Program-made: the position numbers and the translations under genes | NCBI GenBank assembly: GCA_013368375.1 | Contig: JAACJP010000017.1 | Coordinates: 783,768 to 847,767 of the forward strand | Length of the DNA: 64,000 nt | Origin: Tricholomella constricta | Lineage: Eukaryota; Basidiomycota; Agaricomycetes; Agaricales; Lyophyllaceae | Reading direction: 5' to 3' | Shown here: piece after piece, positions 10,114 to 19,772 of the stretch | How positions within the stretch are numbered: position 1 is the first letter of the stretch | How the letters are laid out: each line of letters begins with the position of its first letter | Notes under the pieces: model-generated | What the model was told of the DNA's origin: nothing | Seen by the model: only the letters and a program-made list of their open reading frames with translations | The model's database searches: none

Positions 10114-12170
10114 TTGCCATCGGACGGCGACTCTTGCGACAGGACCGCGCCCGTCGCGAAGTCGGACGAGTCAGCTTCGATGCGGTACGGTCGGTCGTCG
10201 TCGGGGAATGCAAGCACCGGTCGCGACGTGATCGCAGACTTCAGGAGGTCAAAGGCCGACTGCTCCGATGCTTCCCAGCGCCAGGCAGCGTCCTTGCCCG
10301 TCAAATCAAACCGGGGTCGGGCGTGGTGCGAGAAATCCTGGATGAACCGTCGGTAGAAATTGGTGAAGCCCAAGAACGCTTGCACCTCCTTCTTGTTCCT
10401 CGGCACCGGCCACTCCGACACTCCAGCGACCTTGACCGGATCCATTTCCGCTTGCCCGTGCGAGATGATCAGCCCAAGATACTCGACCTTGGTCTGTTCA
10501 AACTCGCATTTCTCGGGTTTTAAGAACAACTTATGTTCGCGGAGTCGGTCCAGCACAAGTCGCGCGACCCGACGGTGTTCCTCGAGAGTCTTGGTGTAAA
10601 TCAAGATATCGTCGCAAACAACACCCTCGGCGATCAGATCGTGGAAGATGTCATTCATCATGGTCTGGAATGTGGCGGGGCTGTTCGTGAGGCCGAAGAA
10701 CATGACGAGCGGCTCGAAGAGACCGCGGTTCGTCCGAAACACTGCCTTCCACTCATCCCCTTCCTTGATCCGAACGTTGTTGTACCCCCATCGGACGTCC
10801 AGCTTGGTGAAGTACCGCGCGCCGCGGAGGTTGTTCACCAGTTCGCTAATGAGCGGCAGTGGGTACTGGTTCTTCACCGTAAGCGCGTTGAGCGTCCGAT
10901 AGTCCTGCACCAGCCGGAGCGCACCATCCTTCTTCTTGATGAAGAACACTGGCGAAGCCATGGGCGACTTCGACGTACGGATTCGACCCGACTCGAGGTT
11001 CTCCTTGAGGAACGCATCGAGCTCGACTTGCTCCGCTGGCGACAGTGGGTAGACTTTGGTGCCGGACGGCGAAGCGCCCGGCTCCAACTCAATCGCGTGA
11101 TCCCACTGTTTGCGATCGGGGAGTTCGTCGAACGCGACCTTGGAGAAAACATCCTCAAAGTCGTGGAGGTGGGTTGGAACGGCGTCGCGGAACGACTTAG
11201 GCGCAGAGTTCGCGGCGTGCGCCTCTGCGAGTCGCTGCGATGTCGTTTGACTGGCGCGAATGTGCATTTCGGTTGGAGGGGGGTGGATCGCAGTCGCAAA
11301 GATGCGATCGCCGTTCAGGAAGGTCTCCACCAGGAAGTCATCCGACTCTGGATCGGGTTCCTCCATGATCGGAGTGTAGGGGAGGAACTCGTCGGTGTCG
11401 GAGTCGTCTTCGACGTAGAGGCAGGTCGGGGCTCGCCGGTCGGGCTCGACTGTCGGGATTCCTTCCGCCCGACAAGCCCGAATGGCGGCTCGCAGCTTGG
11501 TGCGTGAACGACGCTCCTCCTTGACCTCAACCTTGCAGGTGTCGCAACGTGTCGGCGCTCGACTCATTTTCACCTTTCCCGTCGCCCAATCAATGTCGGG
11601 GTTGTGGTCTCGGAGCCAGGTGAATCCGAGAATGAGATCCTGCTTCCCAATACCCGCGACCGCGAACAGAACGCGCTCGGAGTGACCGTCGTAACGTAAG
11701 ACTGCGTCCACGACGTATTCAATGGCGCCCGCCTCATTAGGGGTTCCGTCAACATTGTAGGCACGTGTCGGGCGATTCAGCCGTCGCGTCTTCAGCTTGT
11801 GCTTTTCAACGAAGGCAGTGTTGATGAAGCAGGCCGATGCCCCGCTGTCAACGAGGGCAGCGAGCGAATGCGTCTCTTGGGTGTCGGTGGTCTCGAGCTC
11901 GACCTTGAGTGACAGGGATAAGGAGTCGGGGGAGGCGGCAATCACGAAGCGACGGGGCAGTCGCTTTTCCCAGCGCGGTAGTCCGCGACACGACGGTACA
12001 GTCGGCTCGGTCAGAGCGACCGAAGGAGATGGTGTTTGGTCAGGAGAGGATTGTACGTCTTCGTCGATTGGTTCACCCGTAGAAGTAGCAGCAATATTAA
12101 GTATATTGGGGTACTTTACAGATAGGGGGGCGAACCGATTACGACTAGACAACGGGGGCGTACTTTTCAC
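9987..12170 (-). pseudogene. A1 pol, protease and reverse transcriptase with damaged YLDD box
   Basis: The retropepsin motif is ALVDSGASACFINTAF. The RT finger and palm motifs (FFIKKKDGALRLVQDYR and TKLDVRWGYNNVRI) are present. The catalytic box reads GVVCDDILIY where A2 has GVVCVYLDDILIY. A 9-nt in-frame deletion near 10612 thus removes Val-Tyr-Leu from the YLDD motif, which should inactivate the polymerase. The C-terminal residues after SLNA are out of frame because of the RNase H deletion. Pol is in a different frame from gag, as expected for frameshift expression. Confidence 0.85.
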
Positions 12171-12181
12171 CCGTTGTGCGA

Positions 12182-13402
12182 CTAAAAATCCTCTTCCGTG
12201 GCCAAGGCGGTCGGGTCGGCCGACTCGGGAGTCGGGTCAGCTGGGATCGCATCCTTGCGCGCCAGTAGCTGCATGATCAGCTCATCCAGTTCCTCTGGCA
12301 TGATGTGGCGCAGGTCAAAGCGCTTTGGGCAGTCGCGCCAGAAGTGCCCCGGCTGCTTGCATTGACGACAGGCGTCGTCCTGAACAGGACGTCCACGGAG
12401 CCGGTTGATGTCCATAGGGACACCTGGGGGAAGAGACGGCGTCACGGGCGTGCTGAGAAAGTGCGCCGGTGCCGACACACGAACGGGAGCGGTCGGTGGG
12501 GCAGTGGGTCGCCATCGGAGCATAGGCGCGACCACAGGCGTCGGAATGGGGGCAGTCGGGCGACTCGCAGTCGGAACTGTCGGAGCCGATCGACAGTGGA
12601 AGTCCTCCTCGGTCCTCATGATGAAGTCCTGGGAGCAGGCGATCGCTAGCCAGTCCTCGATCTTGGAGTCGTCGGGCCGACCCGTGGTGATGCTCCCAAG
12701 CCTCCTTGAGAGCTTCGGGTCCATGCCCCGACGGAATTTGAGGACCAGATGGCGGCCGTCTGGGTAATCGGCCTTGATCCACAGCGCCTTGAACGAGTCG
12801 ATGTACTCGTCGATGGTGCGCCCATTCTGAAAGTACGCTGTTGACTCAAGGGTGAGCGCAGCGTCGGCGACTTCGTCGAACAGGAAGAACTCCTTTTCGA
12901 AGTTCGACGCGAAGTCCTTCCAGGTCGGGAATGCGCGCTTTACCGACCCATACTGAAAGACCCGACCGACGAAGTCGGCGGCGCGACCGTGTTGCATGTA
13001 CGACAACACCCAGCTGATTCGGGCGTGGTCGTCGGCGAACTGTCCGACGCTCAGGGAGAAGTAGAGCTGGCACGTGTTCCAGAAGGCGTGGCCGCCCGAT
13101 CGAGCGCCGTCGTACACAGGAGGGGGCGACGGCCGAATGTGCGATCCCGATCGCGGAAGGGGAGGGGACGTCGGCAGGGGCTGCGCCGGCGTCGCGGGGG
13201 TCGTAGGTGCTGCTGGGGGGGCAGCGGAGGGGTTCCCCAAAACGATGGTATCTAAAAGAGCGGCGATGCGGTCCATGGTGGCCGAGTTGGTGGTGTTGGA
13301 TTGCGAGAGAGCCGACATTGCGGTTTCAAGGCTCACCAGTCGTTCCTCTGGCGTGAGCGCAGCAGGAGACGGAGGCGTGTCAAATTCACCGAAGTCGGAC
13401 AT
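12182..13402 (-). CDS. A1 gag with CCHC zinc knuckle
   Basis: A 406-codon frame starts at ATG 13400-13402 (MSDFGEF). It has a leucine/serine N-terminus, a proline-rich linker and a capsid-like helical region (WVLSYMQHGRAADFVGRVF, AYFQNGRTIDEYIDSFKAL). One nucleocapsid zinc knuckle, CRQCKQPGHFWRDC (CX2CX4HX4C), precedes an acidic tail. The protein would form the particle shell and bind genomic RNA. The frame appears intact although pol is broken. Confidence 0.85.
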   Translation of the reverse strand: MSDFGEFDTPPSPAALTPEERLVSLETAMSALSQSNTTNSATMDRIAALLDTIVLGNPSAAPPAAPTTPATPAQPLPTSPPLPRSGSHIRPSPPPVYDGARSGGHAFWNTCQLYFSLSVGQFADDHARISWVLSYMQHGRAADFVGRVFQYGSVKRAFPTWKDFASNFEKEFFLFDEVADAALTLESTAYFQNGRTIDEYIDSFKALWIKADYPDGRHLVLKFRRGMDPKLSRRLGSITTGRPDDSKIEDWLAIACSQDFIMRTEEDFHCRSAPTVPTASRPTAPIPTPVVAPMLRWRPTAPPTAPVRVSAPAHFLSTPVTPSLPPGVPMDINRLRGRPVQDDACRQCKQPGHFWRDCPKRFDLRHIMPEELDELIMQLLARKDAIPADPTPESADPTALATEEDF

Positions 13403-13513
13403 CTCGAGACGGGACTGGGCGACGATCGGAGCAGGCGCGCGCTGGACGGGTTGCGTGTAGCAGACACGTGTTTCGGCGTGGAGGCTGATCGGTCGGCTTC
13501 GTCGGGTCTCCGG

Positions 13514-13526
13514 TTTACACTATTCT
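13514..13526 (-). other. A1 presumed self-primer binding site
   Basis: This lies 2 nt inside the element from the 5' LTR. In RNA sense it reads AGAATAGTGTAAA, which is the perfect complement of the LTR segment at 13645-13657. It does not begin with TGG as a tRNA-primed site would. Confidence 0.7.
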
Positions 13527-13528
13527 GC

Positions 13529-14032
13529 TGTTAGGGCAACCCTTACAGTGGAGCGCTATCACACTGGCAAGGGGGAATCCGAAGTTATATTGATGTACAG
13601 TAACGAAGGTAAGTAAGGCTTACCTGGCAAGGGGGAATCCGAAGAGAATAGTGTAAAGGATTCCCAAATGCCAGGGGGCCGACTATATACGAGTGTAGGA
13701 CGTGAGGGCTGGTCCTCCAGAGTGTACTGTACATGTAATAATAACGAATGGTGTGCGGCGCGTGTATGGACACGTTCCCGACGCTGTCCGATCCTCGTGG
13801 CCCAGGGTACGGGCACGAGGCGGGGCAGCCGACATCGGGATGTCGGGCGGTCAGGATCAGCATCGGGCGCGTGCGGGGAGTGAGGGGAAGCAACAGGAAG
13901 TGAGTAAGTATGTACACCGACGCTTGGGTCGGAGCGTCGGGTCGGGATCGCGATCGGTCGGTCAGGGGCGAACGCGTGAGTCGGGGAACGATCTGTGAGC
14001 GTCGGAGAGCGTGAACGAGAGTTCCCCTGACA
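13529..14032 (-). repeat. A1 5' LTR (504 bp)
   Basis: The LTR starts TGTTAGGGCA and ends CCCCTGACA on the plus strand, and in element sense it is the promoter LTR. On the element strand a TATATAG box lies about 27 nt upstream of a segment (plus strand 13645-13657) that is complementary, over 13 nt, to the presumed primer-binding site at 13514-13526. Confidence 0.92.
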
Positions 14033-15921
14033 ATCCCGGCACGATAGCATAGAAACCTCATCAAAGAAAACATAGTTCACCCCAGTGAGTCGGGACTTCA
14101 CCTGTGCAAGCTGGGTGGTAGTTTGCTCCAACATGTCGTATATCCCAAAAATTGAATGGTACGTCGAGCCTCTCAAAAGCGCAGCGGCGGTTCCAGTTGG
14201 AGCCACTGCTACAAACCGATGCGACTCCTTCCTTGTTTCAAAATATTTAATAACTGCCTTCAAGACCTGCGACTTTCCTGTGCCACCCATACCAGCAATA
14301 TACATTTTCAGAGGTTCAGAATTTGGGTTGGCAACATGGGCTGCAATGATTGAGAAAGCTCTTTGCTGCTCCTTGTTTAATTTAAAGTCAAGGACAATGC
14401 CTTTAATGGTTGCTTTCCATTTCCCCGTCTGGCATTTTTTGGTGAGGTATGATCTATCTACAATTTCAACAACGTTTGGATCTGCACCCTTGTGGAAATT
14501 GGAGCCAGCATTTTCAGGCATGTTCTTTGTCCTCTGTTCAAGGATTGCTGCCCTTTCCTTTGCTACCGATGCCTTCCACTGACTGCCAGGAATATTGAAT
14601 TCAGGGGGCTCTGGTGCCAGATCCGTATCATCAGGAAGCAAGTTACTTTCTGGATTATGCAATTCGGACCCTTTTATGATTCCGCACATCTCCCGCATGG
14701 TCTCCTCTTTACCAAATCGCATCTTTCCAAGTTCTGAAGAATACCCTAGCTCATCGTCATCCTGGGTCCTAGTCTCATCAAAGGTGAAGTCATCAATCCG
14801 CTGCTCTTGCTGGAATTCTGACATGAAAGAGCTCTGTGCATTGATCCAGCTTGGTAGCAAAGTGTTTCCCTTCTTCATCTGAGCATGAAAGTTGTCTTGA
14901 GCATCCATGCATTCATACTGAATGTTAAAGTTTTTCATTAGCGTTTGATGCCTGGGAATGAATTTAGCATCTGCAAAGGTATCATCCCAGGTTTTTCCCC
15001 TCTTTCTTGAGATCAAGGCCTGATCTCCACGGCATAAACAAGGTAAGCATTGTGGCGCAGTAAAATTCCCGATCACCTCTATCGTAACGTGGCAGCGCTT
15101 GACCAGTAAAGTTGGGTACAACCCCGTTGCAAGGATCTAGACATCTAATGCGGTGAGTCAATGCCAAGGGATGGCCCTCCAAAAAACTATGGATGGTAGA
15201 CTCCGTTCTCTTTCTCATGCCTCCTTTACCGCCGCCCTCTGGCAGGCCTTCCTCCTGTCCTGGATATATTAGACTGTCGTCTTTTTTGCAGAAGTCACGC
15301 TCCTGCTTAATATTGAGGTCAAGCTCAACATCTTCCTCAATAACTTCAACATCTTCAGCATCACCCTTGAAGCGCGTACACCTTGACACCCAATCATACA
15401 GAGACATTGATTCAAGTTCTGGTGCACAATAAATATAATCATATACAGGAGACAGACCCACAACTCTACCATTAGTACGTTGAAGTAACATTACCTTCTC
15501 CGGCAAACGATTGGTGATGCCTTCTTGGTCTGGCCAAGCAGCCAACATTTCCATTACATAGGTTCGCCAATAAAAAGCTTTATATTTGTGACTTGTGTAG
15601 TGATCCGGGTTACCAAGAAGATACAGACATATTAACGGTGATCCTAGTTCCATTTTTACTGTAAGTGTATTTACAATCTTTGTCATGAGCTGTCTTGCCT
15701 TCTCCTGGCGAGGTGCGCTCCCACCTAATACTTCAGTGTTTTTCTGAAAAACAGAGCGCACCGTGTCAAAAATTACATGAGTCTTGAGCGATGTTTTTGT
15801 GACATACTTGGTAACATAGTACATGACGCCCTTTATTGCAGTCCCTGACCACAAACTCGTAACATCAGTATTGCACCGAAAAAGATAAGACACGGCTGCT
15901 GATACTGTGTTAATCCAGGCT
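14033..15921 (-). pseudogene. Helitron Rep C-terminus and helicase N-terminal half, two frameshifts
   Basis: The upper part begins just after a frameshift with the third Rep motif, AIKGVMYYVTKYVTK, which contains the catalytic tyrosines. The helicase follows with Walker A GMGGTGKSQ, near 14270-14295, and Walker B VFFDEVSML. It ends at SCRD where A1 inserted. Two single-base lesions break the frame. One is a missing base near 15917, which should join KKLEP to the next segment. The other is an extra A in an A-run near 15002, between LDLKK and KTWDDTFADAKF. Together with A1 these make the Helitron non-autonomous. Confidence 0.78.
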
Positions 15922-18900
15922 CCAGTTTTTTGATATTAAGCGATCCAGTGGCAGGATCAACTTCAGTCTGCTTGAAAAGTGGCCGAGGGAAGCGGCCGCG
16001 ACAAGTACCCCAAGCATTGTCTAAACAGCCTTGATATTGTCTGCTCTTGTTTTGTGAGCCGTCCTTATTAATATTAGACCTGCACGTATGTATATTTGAC
16101 TTAAACAGGATATCATCAACAGTGAAGGAAAATCGGGTCCACCACGATTTCAATTCTTTACAGCGATCACAGGCAGTGCATTTTTCTAAACATGCATCTG
16201 GAGGTGGCTCGGGTAGTGTCATTATTGGACTTTGATATCCCGGTACCTGAGACGCAGCAGAAACTGCCTCTCGAACCTCATCTAGAGTTCCAGTGGTAAA
16301 TTCACCTTGATGGACTGCCTCCAAATATTGAACAAGTTCACGCTGAAATGGAGATGTTGGGTCCATAATTGCTTTACGCGCCTCATCAGGCGTTAAACCA
16401 TTTCTGATCCAAAGTAAAAGATGGAGGTGGAGAGTCAACCGGCCCTGCTGCTCCACAGTACCATAGTACGCTGATGTCTCACCGTACAGGCCTGGATGAT
16501 CTGAACCGAATCCAAGAACATGTTTGATGAACAGCTTGACCATGAAATCAAAGAAGCGGGCAGCCGCAACGGGATTTTGTGCAATTAGACGGAACCGCTG
16601 GTCATCAGTCCTTAAAATGGGCTTGAACTTCTCATCTGAATCAGCAAAATACAGACATATGGGGTGACATACGTCGGCAGGTGAGAGTGTAATGTACCAT
16701 GAAGGAGCACCTTGATTTGCGACAAGGGACCATATTTCATTCCGCATGAACTTCTTGCTGGTAACAGAACCATTCACCTTTCCCCCGACATGGTCCAAAT
16801 CTCTAATTACCTGGAAACAACATTTTTCCTCTTCTGTTTCAGGCTTCACTACGTCGCCACGTTCCATCCTTTTTGCTATGTCTGCAAGAACATTTTGATC
16901 GACGTCAAGTAAGCGATCGGTAATTTCTTGGAAATTCGCCTTATCTGCTAGCAAGTATCCCCCTGTGGCACTAGCCTTCACCTGCTGATGACTAAAGGCA
17001 GCAAACGGAAAGGCCAAGTCTTTCTGGAAGCGTTTATCGTGATACATTAGCAACTGCTTCTTGTGCGCTGAATCAGAAAGAGACGTTGAGCCTATGCCGC
17101 CTAGACCATAAGGAAACAACCAGGGAAACATCTGAGGGTACAAATCAGGATTGTTATATATCGACTCCATTTTTCCAGAATGTCCTACCCGAAGCGCCTT
17201 GCCGCCAGAATTCCAGTGCTTCAAGGCAATTCCTTTCAATGATTCCACTGACTTTGTACCCAGCTGATCGCCCATCAAGCCATGTACTATGAAAGGAACT
17301 TCACCGGAGTCTATGCCTTCCTCATCACCATTATCATGAACACTCATTGCCTCAGCAATCTTGTTAGTGTCGCTTTGCTTGTACACCACGGAGACCGGAG
17401 GAGAATCTTCAGGGTATTTTGAGAGATTCTCATCCGATATCGCAACGTCTGAATAGTCGAAGTGGTTCAAAATTAGCCATTCCAGAGCATCTCTAACAGC
17501 ACGCCTTCTCACCAAGACAGGCGCACGTTGGTAATCTTCATCTGTCGGTCTGCATGGACCTGTGAATAAGATAGCAAGTACATCATCAAGGTCTTCCACG
17601 GGAGGAGGTAGTGCATCATATATTTTTGGGACTAGTGATTCAAAAGCTACAAGATGTGCCCTCATCTTATGACGGCCAGAGGATGCTACGCGGAGAAAGT
17701 TGCAGTTGTGGCGCACCCGTGCAATTAACAGCCTCTCCATAAAAGTCAAAGAAGAAAGAACTTCTGGGACTTTCCCGAGCCAAAGGCCATTTGCTAAAGC
17801 ACGCGGAGGGACGTTCCCCTTTCTTATATGCACCCTGCAAGTATTACAGACTCTGTTGCATGAATAGTCCAGCACAGGACCTGTATAGCTTTTGATTGGT
17901 TTGGTATCGGATTTCCTCTCTACCCTTGTAACGCCAGGTGCCTCCAGGACATGAAGCATGCATTTAATATGTTTCAAAGGGCTCAAAGAGTGAACAGGGA
18001 CCAACGTACCACACACGGCACAACCTGCTTCTTCTAGAATGTTGGGCACTGACTCAGCGCAAAAATCCTTTATAATTTCATGAGAAAGCTCAGGCGTTAG
18101 AGGAGGAGGGGGAAAGGGTGTGCGATCAAACACTTCGTGGGCGTCCAAGTCGACAACCTTTGCTGCGGCATATCTTTCCTTTTGCGCAGTGTTATACTTA
18201 GCCTTACGAGAGGGGTTGATGGAGAATACAGTAGACAACAAGTTACAAGACAAGCAAGCGTGGCCATCAAAAGCACTTAGCAAATCTGCTTCGTAAGGTC
18301 GACTTGGTAGAGAAACATGGTGAAGCCGTGCCACCTTTTTGACACTGGTCATTGACATGTGTTTTGGAAGCTCATGTACGGGTATTTTTGCATGCACAAA
18401 GCCCTCTCCGGGTGGGTAATTCAAAAGGCCAATGCTGTCAACATGGTCAATAAACTTCAAAGTGTAATCCTCAGAGGACCCTACGAAGTCGCTTGTTATA
18501 AACGGCTTGACATCATCGACAGTGAAAAAGTGGTTTTTTCTCTTCACAGACTTTCCTCCGCCTGTCGGATGAGAATAATGCGGCTTAGAAGGCAAGGTGG
18601 AAATTGCGGTGAATGAATCGCTGGGAGCAAGCGACCAAAATAATGATGAGAAATCATATGCGTGGAAAGCATGGCCAATGCTTGGAAAGAAATCCAAAAC
18701 AGATAAACAGTCCCCAAGCAATATGAAATACGGTAAATGCTTGTCAGAAGTGCAGTCAAGGACAGAACCTGAGGCACACCCAACGCTGAGACGACAGCCG
18801 TGAGTTTCACATGCATGGTGTTGCTCTAATCCAGCTGCAAAATCGTGTTTATACATAAATCCACGCTGCATAAGCCACTTAACAAGAGCGCATGTTCTTT

Positions 18901-19386
18901 TGACATCTGTCCGTGAATCGCTACGTGAAAAAATGCACCAGTTTACAAATCCACGGTGATGCAAAATCATCGTGTGGCAGGTACGGCTACGGAACCAGGC
19001 TTTGAGTGCATCATACAGATATATCCAAGTGTTACGTGATGCTTGGAGATTACGGAGGAAGCAGGGCAACACAGAAGTAGGGTAGGCGTAAAGCGCATAA
19101 CAAGATGGACCAACAGAGAATTGTAGAGAAGTAAAATAGGTACGAGATATATATGGGATGGATGTCGAGGAGTGCAGGATACGGTAGAAAGGCCCGTAGG
19201 GAATGCAGTAAGCCAAAGGCTCATGAAATCGATGGTAAGCCAGAGGCTCATGGACATGGTAAGCCAAAGGCTCATTGTGGTGCATGATGCATATTTTGTA
19301 CCCCAAGTGGGCAGGGATGATTTGGTTTGGCACCGAACTTGAAGCGTTCCGGACATCTGCAATCTGAAGAAAAACACGTTGGTCAA
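15922..19386 (-). pseudogene. Helitron Rep N-terminal part (DUF6570-like plus Helitron_like_N)
   Basis: A long frame carries Cys-pair zinc-finger-like segments (GHACLSC, GCAVCG and NRVCNTCRVH). A DUF6570-like segment follows (ANGLWLGKVPEVLSSLTF). The Helitron_like_N endonuclease domain has WYITLSPADVCHP and the HUH-type metal motif LHLHLLLW at about 16408-16432. Helitrons use this endonuclease to nick and transfer one strand during rolling-circle transposition. The most N-terminal 150 or so residues are low-complexity and may include non-coding sequence. The open frame continues for 34 codons into the 5' LTR of B1, and those codons are not native. The 3' end is lost by the frameshift near 15917. 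Confidence 0.78.
19209..19277. repeat. Short tandem repeat encoding HEPLAY units
   Basis: Three imperfect copies of a segment of about 20 bp, reading GTAAGCCAAAGGCTCAT on the plus strand, lie in the presumed N-terminal Rep region. On the minus strand they translate to repeated HEPLAY peptides. Confidence 0.6.
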
Positions 19387-19743
19387 TGTCACGAACGTCC
19401 CTAACGACCACCCCTAAAGTCACACCCACTACGCTTTCCCACGCACGTCCGCCGTACATATATGACACCACTTCCTTTTCGGACACCTTACCTCGATATT
19501 ACCAATTGTTACGACTAGTCTCTGTTCTCGTTCTTGTTCTCTCTCACTTTCTTGAATCTATTCTGCTTCACTCTCGTATCGCTTAAGCTCATTCGTTCGA
19601 ACAAGCTCTTGCGAACGTCCTTGTCGACGCTCACGACCTCCGAACAACTCTTCGGAGCTCGTCTTCCTCGACAACGTCAGGCCTGTCCGCCTCGGTGGTC
19701 CCGGAATAACTCCGTAACCAGCGTGCTACATCAGGTCCTAACA
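19387..19743 (+). repeat. B1 5' LTR (357 bp)
   Basis: The LTR begins TGTCACGAAC and ends GGTCCTAACA. A TATA-like CATATATG at 19457-19464 lies about 30 bp before the segment 19490-19501, which is the exact complement of the adjacent primer site. Confidence 0.95.
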
Positions 19744-19755
19744 TAATATCGAGGT
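19744..19755 (+). other. B1 presumed self-primer binding site
   Basis: TAATATCGAGGT directly follows the LTR and is the perfect 12-nt complement of LTR bases 19490-19501. This arrangement fits self-priming from the 5' end of the element's own RNA. Confidence 0.7.
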
Positions 19756-19772
19756 CCTCCCACCCACCGGAC

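Larger units (their letters stand above)
7732..14032 (-). mobile_element. LTR retrotransposon A1 (Ty3/gypsy chromovirus), degraded
   Basis: A complete element of 6301 bp lies in minus orientation inside the Helitron helicase. It has LTRs at 7732-8175 and 13529-14032 and a perfect ATCCC target duplication (7727-7731 and 14033-14037). The LTRs differ by a 60-bp indel and, by eye, seven transitions, so A1 is older than A2. The coding region has a catalytic-motif deletion and a frameshift. Confidence 0.93.

Noticed and set aside
8260..11530. Many open frames on the strand opposite A1 pol
   Set aside because: They mirror GC-rich pol codons, lack domains and splice logic, and are not conserved as proteins. 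The family B antisense gene differs because it lies outside pol and has conserved introns and motifs.
19387..19486. Rep frame starting MSEKEVVSYM at 19486
   Set aside because: The first 34 codons are the B1 LTR read in reverse. The identical peptide occurs at each B LTR.
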